NCBI GenBank assembly: GCA_033807695.1
Contig: CM066302.1
Coordinates: 1,736,001-1,800,000 of the forward strand
Length of the DNA stretch: 64,000 nt
Reading direction: 5' to 3'
DNA from: Daedaleopsis sinensis
Lineage: Eukaryota; Basidiomycota; Agaricomycetes; Polyporales; Polyporaceae
Shown: positions 22,544 through 31,216 of the stretch, piece after piece
Numbering within the stretch: position 1 is the stretch's first letter
Layout: every line of letters starts with the position of its first letter
Notes under the pieces: model-generated
What the model was told of the DNA's origin: nothing
Seen by the model: the letters and a program-made list of their open reading frames with translations, nothing else
The model's database searches: none
Translations under genes and position numbers: made by a program

Positions 22544-24047
22544 ATGGTTTCTAGCTCTACTCCCATCTCTTGGCAGCCTACACTGACCTTTGTGGATCAA
22601 AAACGATGCGCCAACCGTGGATGCAAACACACAAAAGTCTTTGCAGAATGTACCAAGGGACTGTGTTCTATGTGATGTGTACTACTCCTCGATGCCTGCA
22701 GCTACCCGTCACACGACCGCAAACGCACGCAGGAGCATGCCGCCAGGATATCTCAACCAAAGTTACATGGCCCATGGTCGGTGATGCACCCCCTCCCTGC
22801 AGACATCCCCAACACAAACTGTGTCAGGTTGCTGGCCCCGTCCCCTCTTACATCTCAGGTCACCAACATTCCACCCTTCTCCCAGCTTCCCCCATCCCCG
22901 CAGCTCTTGGCCACCGCTACTGCTCAGGCCCCTTCCACATTCGAGCTAGACTATCCCACAGAGTGGGCAGAGATCAAGGCCGCCAGTGAGCGCCGCCATC
23001 GCAAATCATTCAAGGATGGTGACTGGAAGACCAGCTGGCTGGGCCAAGAGGCGGACCAATGACATCGTGATGAAGCTGAGATCCTACGTTGTGAGAATGT
23101 AATCGCGATGAGACAATCGTGCTAGCTAGCATACTGGGGCAACAATGGGGACACTGTCCCTCTTCGCACAACTATCGACTACATCCTGACCTGGCCTACA
23201 TTTGCTCTCTCACAATCTCCGGAGGTCCTTGCACTACTAGACGTGTCTGCAGACGACTACATTGACATGTATATGGTCACGGCACACTACTGGGATACCC
23301 AGAAGATATTGAAGCCGTTTCACCTAGTCACTGGCCAGCTGCTTCTTTTCAGACGGCGGGGTGTAACAACATGCAACGGGATTGACACTGTCATAGGAGA
23401 GGCCGCTGGTGAGCAGGCCACCCAGCCCCATCCCCACCCTGCCGACATTGTCAGTCACAGTGGTTGCGCCCAAACCACAACGGGCCAAGCGCAGACTGGA
23501 CGATGTTCTCGCTTTCGACGACTCCAAGCGCGCAACAGCCTCCCCGCGGCTTTCAATCTCCCACACAACCACTGTCATCTGATCCCCTAACCCTCTCTCT
23601 CCCAACATGACACCCTCACCTACTAGCTTGTACGACAGGGTGTTCCCAAGTCCGGATACCACCCCACTACCCATCTCGCCTGCCTTGATGGCTACCACAA
23701 CAATTGGATTGGGGCTCTCAGACCAGGCAGTACATTCACACTCAGTTCACATACCACATGGTGCCCGTTGGCCGGATGAGTTTTATGCTTGCGACATCGC
23801 ACACGGCTTCTACCTAATCGCACGCATGATCACCCGAGCTTCTAACGGTCGCCGCAAGACTGCAATCTCCAAAACTGCCATGTCCGCTGAGGTGTTCCCC
23901 AATGTGCCATTTGCGCCATCAACGAAGGTCTGGACCAACTGCACTGAGCAGGGACGGCAGGATCTCTCTCAGACCCCACGCAACTAGGCTGGGCGGTGGA
24001 AACTCTGTCGTCAACATCTGCATTCATGGACCTCTCGCACAAGCTAA
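22544..24047 (+). pseudogene. Cysteine-rich multicopy agaricomycete protein, decayed
   Basis: A TATA-like stretch (attatataac, near 22534) precedes ATG 22544. The N-terminus has RCANRGCKHTKVFAECTKG, continuing in another frame as a second cysteine/histidine cluster (CSMCC...HDRKR), as in small zinc-binding modules of many agaricomycete hypothetical proteins. Later segments SPEVLALLDVSADDYIDMYM and LVTGQLLLFRRRGVTTCNG, and the C-terminal WPDEFYACDIAHGF...FPNVPFAPSTKVW...AGRW, fit the same multicopy family as I remember it. The pieces are in different frames with stops between them (for example after QEADQ at about 23060), so the copy is inactive. No function is known to me. Confidence 0.55.
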
Positions 24048-24068
24048 CATAACATGTTGTAACATGAC

Positions 24069-24207
24069 TTTGTACGTAGTAACTACTATCAGTTAATGTA
24101 CGCCGCACCATTCGTTAACGTGCGGGTCGAGACGAACATGCGTAATGTATGGCACTTGCGAGTGTATGTAACTACTATCAGTCAGTCAATGTACGCCGCA
24201 CATTCGT
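24069..24207 (+). repeat. Two diverged copies of a 45-base direct repeat
   Basis: The block gtaactactatcagt...aatgtacgccgcac...attcgt occurs at about 24075-24116 and again at about 24165-24207, where it has an extra cagt. The second copy abuts the 32-base palindrome. Confidence 0.65.
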
Positions 24208-24211
24208 GTGA

Positions 24212-24243
24212 CACCCTATGATATCATATGATATCATAGGGTG
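24212..24243. repeat. Perfect 32-base palindrome
   Basis: Positions 24212-24243 read the same on both strands (half-site caccctatgatatcat). It lies about 40 bases upstream of a TATA-like box (tatataa, 24283-24289) and 204 bases upstream of the ATG at 24447. It could be a protein-binding site or a cruciform-prone relic of an element end. Confidence 0.9.
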
Positions 24244-24446
24244 CAAGTGATGTCATGGACACAGTGGGGCTGAGAGCGTGGGTATATAACACTGCTCCTT
24301 GCCCGTGCGGCTCTTGCATCCTCCCATCTCTCTTGTGTTACCCCTCACATTACCCCCTCTTGATCCCCATCTCTCTCTGTTGCTCATGTTACCCCCTGTT
24401 TGCGCATACACTCGCTTGCAATAGTACCATACACGATCTATTCACG

Positions 24447-25877
24447 ATGCCCATCCGGTCAACCTTAGCCACCGCTCCCTTCAAATCACCCGCAAGACTC
24501 CCTACACTATGGGGACCACTCTTCCAAGATGAATGACAATGCGATCATTGCCCTACAAAGTGCAAACCGCAGGTCTGCCAGTCAGACGAGAAGGGAAATC
24601 AAAATTGAAGCTTCGTGGTGGTAAGTACTTACCATTGTCCACCATCATATTCATCCCTCTTGAGCGCAACACAGTGCCACCCAAGGAACGAACAAGGGAA
24701 GGCCCTGCATGCCGTGTTCTTTCGCTGGTGTAACATCACAGTGCAGGACTCAGAGAACGTGCACACCTCACAGTCAACTGGGTCTTTGTAACCTGCCTTG
24801 TCTGAATCGTTGTCCCATCAAGACACACAGGTTATGGCTGTGAACACCCAGACGCCTCCCGCCAACAGCCTCTCTTGCAAGACCTCGTGCGGCTTCGGGA
24901 CGTGTTCCTTCAAAATTGCAAAGACCTGTCCGCGAGCGATGTGCAGCTCGCACTGCGCTCTTAGTGACGGCTGTGTCCAACATCCTAGGGTACCCGACAA
25001 CCTCTTCTCGACATTACTCGATCTATGTTTCGCCTCAAAACCCGACACCCCACAGTCCCTAGCCACCTCTTCTACGGCCTGTGACGACCTCGAGTAGGAT
25101 GGGCTCGCAGTGGCTGTTGAGGCGTCCATCCGCGGTACCCCGCTCCCTGTCAGCCCCGAAACTGGGTGGCAAGACTTCTCACTGGCTATTAAATCCTTGT
25201 TCGATGCCATATACCCTGGTGTCAAATGTGCCCGAACGTCTTTGGTCACTCACAGAACGTCTTCGGTCACTCGCAGGCATTCCAGATGACGTGCCAAGAA
25301 GCTGAAGGTCGTCAGTCCTAGCGCCATCAACTCGCGCAGTGTCCTCACCTGCCTGCAGTCTGCACACGTGCCATGCGATGAGTGTGACATGTCCTCCAGC
25401 GATGACGAGAGTGCCGTGTTGTATTCCGAGATTCAAGTGAACATCGACAACCTCAATCGGCTTCTGGCAACGATTGACAATCCTTCGCTGGACAGATCCC
25501 CTCCTTTGATCAGCGGCCACTCTGCCTGGTGCCTTCCTGTTGGATTTCCTGACATGTCTCCCTTGGGCTCACCTGTGACTCCCCCTTGCGCATTGCCTCC
25601 TGCGTGCTCAGGTCCTGCACGCTCCCAGACGTCAGTAGTGTCTTCGTCAAGCTTGTCAAACTCGGGATCGTGTGTCATCGACCTCACCCTCGATGACGAC
25701 ACATGAAGTGATGACAAGTCGTCTCTGTCCGATGTCAGAGCACTCTCGCTACCGGTCAGACCCAAGGTCAAGGTCGAGGACATCGACATTGATCTCACGC
25801 TGGAAGATGACCACATGTTCTCGCTTGCGGAGGACGGCACACTGTCGGCTTGGAAAGGCAAGGGCAGGACATGGTAG
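24447..25877 (+). pseudogene. Unknown protein with two SUMO-interaction-like motifs, three in-frame stops
   Basis: A TATA-like box at 24283 precedes ATG 24447 (MPIRSTLATAPFKSPARLPT). From about 24798 one frame runs to TAG at 25875 with stops only at 25095-25097 (TAG), 25287-25289 (TGA) and 25704-25706 (TGA). It contains SSSDDESAVLYSEIQVNIDN, a proline-rich middle, then CVIDLTLDDDT and DIDIDLTLEDDHM, both of the hydrophobic-core-plus-acidic type used to bind SUMO. The 5' exons between 24447 and 24798 are unclear; a donor GTAAGT sits near 24621. I know no family name. Two acidic SIM-like motifs in tandem suggest a nuclear protein that contacts sumoylated partners, which is inference. Confidence 0.4.
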
Positions 25878-26004
25878 GAATACAGCGGTAACAGGGACAC
25901 ACTATCGTAGCATGTTAACATACAGACTATGTTGTATACACCCATGTTCTTTTGCCTGAGCCAATACATTACAATGACCGATCTGTGTTACGACACATGA
26001 CACA

Positions 26005-27499
26005 CTACCGGTAACCAACCTCAACATCAGCCTGAGCCTCAAGCTTCACCCGCCATGTGAGCTGGTTCTTTATCTTTATTATCTCATCTAAAAAGAATTC
26101 GTGGTGGTCCTCAAGTGCACGATGCATGGCGATATGGCATGTTCAAAACCCCAGTTCAGAATGTGTGCTGCAACCCACAACCACGCACTCTGCCTCCTTG
26201 CCCTTGTGGTCCTGACAGAAGTGATGCTTTGTGGTCGGCAGGGCTCCCTTGCAGTGGCGAACACCACAACATGGATGTCTCATTTGAATGCCGTCGCATA
26301 CCAGTACATTGACATTATGCTGCGAGATAAAAGTCAGTGCCATGCCCACGTGAGACAAGTAATGCTATACGCACAGTCTGACCCATCCGGCTCCTTGAAC
26401 TTCCTATAACACTTTGAACACCAATGGCGGAACTCCAGCTGTCCAGCGCACTGCATGAAGGTGTTACAAACCTCTATGGCCTCAGTTAAACGATCAGACT
26501 GTAGGCATAAGTGCGGAACCGTGAGCGTGTAGTGTCGGTCGGAAGCATCCCGGAGCAGGGCAAGCAACGTGAACCCATCCCAGACTTCCTCCATGCGGAG
26601 CCAGTGTACGGCAACCAGGCAGTCCAGCCCCTCTAGATGTGATAGAGCTTCATGGTAGATGTGGGCCACATTCGTGGCCGACGTCCACGACAGGAGCAAG
26701 AGCATTGTGAAAAGGACAAGGACCCGATACTCCATGGATAAGTGTTCGGATACCTGTATATATTCCGGGTACCCAGCGTAGTATGTCCGGATATCTTTAT
26801 GGATGGCATAGTTGTTGTGATATGTGGTTTGGCAATCTGGTAGTCCAGTCAGTACACTACATGGCCCAACACAGCGAGGACGTACCATAGCAGTATAGAT
26901 GAACAGAATAGGCCTCTCGGACCCCTCTGTCGAGAGTAAACACAGTGACAACACTCATCTCTTTGCGAGACCGAAGGAGGCGCTGCCCAGGGCAGTACGA
27001 CCTATCGCATATACAGGTGGGGGGAAATGACATCATACCAGCTGCCAACCTATGAGTATACATTCAGCCCTCGAGAAGCATATCACTCACCGCACTTTGC
27101 CTGACCCTCCAACATCCCGAGCACCTGTGGGGATGCATCCGCCGCAAGAATAGAATTCCCCCCAAGCCATATTGCAATGCCGAACACTGCCCACAGATGC
27201 TTGATGTCCCTCTGGTCAACGCCAAGTTGCGTCGAAATGAACAGACTAGTGGCCAGGTCAAGTTCCTGCGGGATGTGGATGGGGTCATAGGACGGCGGTT
27301 GCACATGGACGATTGCAGGGACCAAATATGTCGTGAGGCGGATGAACTCGATAACCATTGTGAGAGAGGTACGGAGCCGGACATTCTCGGGAAGGTTCAC
27401 GTAGACGGTCTCAAGAGATATCATAGTGGAGTGCAAGCAGTATTCACGGTTTACAACAGTAGATAGCAGAGGCAGGGGACAACATGAACCCGTATGCAC
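26005..27499 (-). pseudogene. KDZ-associated CxC5/CxC6 cysteine-cluster protein
   Basis: Exons: about 27128-27499 (start ambiguous, MHTGSCC.. at 27499 or MISLETVYVNLPEN at 27424), an exon with PPTCICDRSY and VVTVFTLDRGVREAYSVHLYC, then YDCQTTYHNNYAIHKDIRTY, YYAGYPEYIQ and SWTSATNVAHIY. These are the CxC5 cluster described with KDZ transposases. Downstream, HWCSKCYRKFKEPDG, VCDGIQMRHPCCGVRHCKG and HHFCQDHKGKEAECVVVGC make the CxC6 cluster. The frame then meets TGA at 26143-26145 exactly where the family has arginine (GF-R-TC) and continues (TCHIAMHRALEDHHEF) to a TAG at 26005. The CxC5 introns join cleanly with acceptor ggcag near 27078 and ctaccag near 26836; the intron between CxC5 and CxC6 does not resolve in frame. 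No KDZ transposase is visible nearby. Confidence 0.75.
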
Positions 27500-28239
27500 C
27501 TAAGGAACCAGTTCACATGGCAGGTGAAGGGGACAGAGGCGGGTGATGAAGGCGCCTATTGTGATAGGCTTCGGGTGTCTCTACCCGGACCACTGGCGCT
27601 GGGGGACTGGTGGAGCGCTGGAGAGCGAGAATCACGCATTTACGTTCGTCCACCTTCTCTCCGCACCATTCTACTCCTCACCTCAGAGTCTCAGACCGTA
27701 GTGCTCGATTGAGCGCACGGGCAGTCACATTGCCGGACCTCGTCTGGCACTGATCAGTCCACGCCGCAAAGCAGACCATTCATCTTACACGGTCCAGCAC
27801 TCGTCATACATGCTTGAAACCCGTAGCCCAAGGCACATTGTAGACACAGCTGTCGAACGAGTCTGGTATATTAGGGCAGTGAGCACTGGTTGCAGATTGA
27901 GGTGTGAGGCGCCGAGCCTGCCTTTGACATGTGAGTACCCCCCTCTGCAATTGACCAATTGCCCCTCCTCATAGTCCTAACAGTAAGGCTATGCCAGAGA
28001 AATTAAGAATTGTGATTCTCCATACCTCCCGTGGAAAATAAAGGTCCCTCAAGTATGTTCTTGAGGCATAGATATGGTCAATCCCCCAGGCAGTTCTAGC
28101 ATTTTTTGCGTCTACTTGATGTCTGTGGGTTTGTTGGCAAATTCCTCACTGCTGCACTTTTTGATCTCTTCTTCAGGTGATCATCCACACTGTTCATAGA
28201 CTCAGTGTTCTAGGTATCCTCCTGTACACCGAGCAAGGG
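27500..28239. other. Stretch without a supported gene
   Basis: Short frames only. It separates the CxC5/CxC6 gene from the sirtuin fragment; I see no promoter or repeat worth naming. Confidence 0.4.
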
Positions 28240-28954
28240 GCTTGTTGGATGCCGACTTTTCTGCTGGATGGTCCGACCGCCAGCTGCATTATCTAGCTCA
28301 GCATGAACGAGTGAGGCAAATTCATGTGTGTCTCCTTGTATCCACAAGTCAAAGATCCGCTCTCATTCCTTCAAGTAGGATGAAGTGCGTGAGATTTCCC
28401 AAACTTCTCATATCTCCATCAGGACCGATGGCCTCGGAATTCTTGGAATGTATGCTTTTGGAGAACTTGCATACAATGTACTTTGCCCCTGGCACACAAA
28501 GGCTGGTGCCTACGACCAATAGTAGGTCTGCTCCTCCACTGCCCCTCCCTTTGAGCCCTCTGATGAGGTTGTTCTGCACCATATTGGCAATAATGTCGCT
28601 GTCTCTATGATCCTCATTGTATAGCACAATGCTTGGATGGAGTATTCCCACAGTCCTGGATTGTTTCTGGCTCAACTTCTGTGCTTCGTCTGTTGCGATA
28701 CATTGAGGACATGGGGGGAGTGTTCTGGAGGCAAGGGAGTCAATGTGGTCGCACAAAGGGTCCAAACATGTGTATAACTTGCACCACAACAGCTCAAGAC
28801 TTCCATGAAGGGGTATACATCTTCCGACATCCTTTGAGGAGTACCTTGAAAATGCTATTGTCTTTGAATGATGATAATTGTCTTCCGAGATGGGTACCAT
28901 GAGTCCATAGGACCACCCAGCCTTTCCTTCCATCAGGGAAACATATTTCAGCAT
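28240..28954 (-). pseudogene. Sirtuin (Hst3/Hst4-type) fragment
   Basis: On the minus strand the frame reads EGKAGWSYGL, IPLHGSLELLWCKLYTC, RTLPPCPQC, VGILHPSIVLYNEDHRDSD and ADLLLVVGTSLCVPGAKYIV. These are the HG motif with the catalytic histidine, the zinc-binding cysteine pairs, the 'IVLYNEDHP' segment and the 'GTSLxVPG' NAD-binding segment of class I/Hst3-4 sirtuins, which deacetylate histone H3 with NAD. A last piece (ERIFDLWIQGDTHEFASLV) lies in another frame. The N-terminal Rossmann part with GAGxS and the QNID motif is missing or unrecognisable, so the protein cannot be a complete enzyme. It sits between two transposon remnants and may be captured host sequence or a dispersed sirtuin copy. 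Confidence 0.7.
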
Positions 28955-29244
28955 CTATAACAGGTAGCTGCAACCCATGGTTGGTTGCGCGATATAGCTG
29001 TCATAGCATCCCACAGCTAGGCGCAAGCTCTGTAGTTGTATACCACTGTAGTCCACATCAATCACACCTGAACGAAGTTTCCATACAGAAGATTTCCATG
29101 TATGGAATGGAGGAGGCTCACATTTGCGTGTCGGCCGCTGGCGCTGAGCGCCAGAATGTCACGCATGCCAGTGCAGACTCGGAGTCTTCACGGTCGGGCA
29201 CTCGCATCTGACAAAGATGTATTCAAGTCGCTTTGGCCGGGGGT
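28955..29244. other. Stretch between the sirtuin and Plavaka remnants
   Basis: About 290 bases with no supported coding sequence. Confidence 0.4.
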
Positions 29245-30556
29245 TCAGCTGGATAACAGGTCAAACATATGGTAATCTAGATAACGGTTGAGCAGATATG
29301 TAACCAGTAGGTCAAGAATGTCCGTGTCCGGATGGTATTCTGTGAGCTCCTCCTTGTCCATCTTGGCGATTATGTGGCATGAGCACTATCTTGACGTGCC
29401 GCTGATTTTGATGTGTAGCGTGAGAGGTTTGAGGGAGCCCGGTATTAGCATCGGGTTGATGCAGCAGACGGAACCATTGCACATAAATCAGTGGTTCAGG
29501 GATGCGGAACTCACTTGGAAGAGTGAAGATGATGCGGATATGCCCAGGACGAAGGCCTAGAATGAGCATAGACAGTGTCAGTAGTGAGTATTAGAGGGAA
29601 TGATTATGTGATGTACCATTCAAGCCCCCTGCCTCCCGGTGATGTTCGAAATTGTGCATGAACAGCCCACAGTCAAAGTGGGCGGGTTTGGCAGCCTTGT
29701 CACCAACGCGTGGACATGCGGGGACTGCACGGACCTTGCAGATGCGTTTATCGTTGGATAAATGGATTTCTGCGGGAAGGAGGAGTGTAATTGAATGGAA
29801 TGCGGAGTAGGTTGTGGTCGGGGTAGCAGCTGGTGAGCTAGGAGTGTACCATCACAGAAAGGTGTTGAGCTGGTCAAGGAATCCCATAGCTCCGTAGTTC
29901 GCAATGATGGTGGTAAGAGATAGATGGTGAGCGCTGGGCGTGAAAGGGACCTGGGAAGTGCGCCGGACGTTCGAGTTGATCAACTCGCGAAGCACCTTGA
30001 TGTCTTCCTCGACGTTGGGCGTGCTCTTCTCCTTGTCTTTGTGTCCGTCCTCTGAACCATCTTCCAGCTCCAGCTTGCTTTGCATCATCTCCTGCTCGAG
30101 TTTGTTGTTGATCCAATCCAGGTATGTGATCTAGCGCTGGATTGCCTCCTGCCATCTGGACAAAGTACTCCCGGCGACTACTTGCACGATATGCCTTCTT
30201 CGTGAAATTGATATGGAGTCGCTCAGAGGTCTCAGTGTTGAGGCCATCAAGGCACCCGAGCCTGCGGATGGCTTCGACATAGTGGATCAGTGAGTGCAAT
30301 TCGGGCATGTTGAAGTGTTTGCATACGCTGAGCTCGCAGAACATGTCCTTGTGGGCATGGAAGTGGGCAAGTGCGCTCTCCATGGACAAGAATGTGGTCT
30401 TGGAGTGGACATGGTACTGGGCATAGTATTCAAAATTGAGCAATGCACGGATGGCGCAAAGGACTCGCTAGGGAACTCTGCTGACCATGAGTCCGAGGAG
30501 GACTTTCTCAAGCTCCTTCGCCTCAGCTCTGGTCCACTGGGAGATCATCGAACACT
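29245..30556 (-). pseudogene. Plavaka (CACTA-like) transposase, C-terminal part
   Basis: From the MITE junction leftward the frame gives ISQWTRAEAKELEKVLLGLM, ALLNFEYYAQYHVHSKTTF, FNMPELHSLIHYVEAIRRLG, CLDGLNTETSERLHINFTKK and AYRASSRREYFVQM. These match the C-terminal conserved block of the Plavaka family of agaricomycete DNA transposons. Later exons (ANYGAMGFLDQLNTFL; GHIRIIFTLPSEFRIPEPLI; HPDTDILDLLVTYLLNRYLD) match the DUF6830-like tail and end with TGA at 29245-29247. Stops at 30468-30470 (TAG) and 29386-29388 (TAG) and several frame changes show decay. The catalytic DDE part would lie upstream and is missing, cut off at the MITE. Confidence 0.75.
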
Positions 30557-31216
30557 AGCTGTTGTAGTTCTGATGTATTACGAATAGGTACTTTGTCTAA
30601 GCCTTATTGCAATAGGAACAGGCAGGGCATATGATGTATTACGAAGCCCTGGGGAGGTCCTGGAGAGTGCTCTTGTACTGTATTCTATGAAGATAGAACA
30701 CCCATATGTCCACCTAGAACTAAGTAGGCTATACCCCATTGAAAACTGCATTTATGCCTATCAGGTTGCAATTTATAGCATGCATGTAGCTAGAGTATAC
30801 CCCCTCTATAGTACGCTTGAATGGCCCTTACAATACCTTTCCAATGCACCTACAACCATCCAAATCTATCCAGAATTGAGGGAGCAATAGTGGAACCAAT
30901 CCCCCACCTATAGTAGCCCCCCAGCAAATTACCTAATCAGGTGCAGGAGGTGTGGGAATGATGGAACGAAAATAAGCGCTCTAAGGTGCGCCCAGGACAG
31001 GCCTAATAGTGCTATTATCTATAGAGATAAGCCTTTGATGTGCTTAATTTGCCAGATATCAAGCATTTTGCACCCTTTTGCCTAATTGGGTTTGCCAAGC
31101 TGATGATGCCCAGGACCTCCCCAGGGCTTCATAATACATCATATGCCCTGCCTGTTCCTATTGCAATAAGGCTTAGACAAAGTACCTGTCCATAATACAT
31201 CAGAACTACAACAGCT
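30557..31216. mobile_element. MITE of about 660 bp
   Basis: Inverted repeats of about 107 bases, 30557-30663 and 31110-31216, with only a few mismatches (both contain ccttattgcaataggaacag). The interior has no coding sequence but shows aataagcgct...gcgcccaggacaggcc and tctatagagataag, resembling the foldback element at 17547-20098. It lies exactly at the junction of the Plavaka and gypsy remnants; I found no convincing target-site duplication. Confidence 0.8.
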
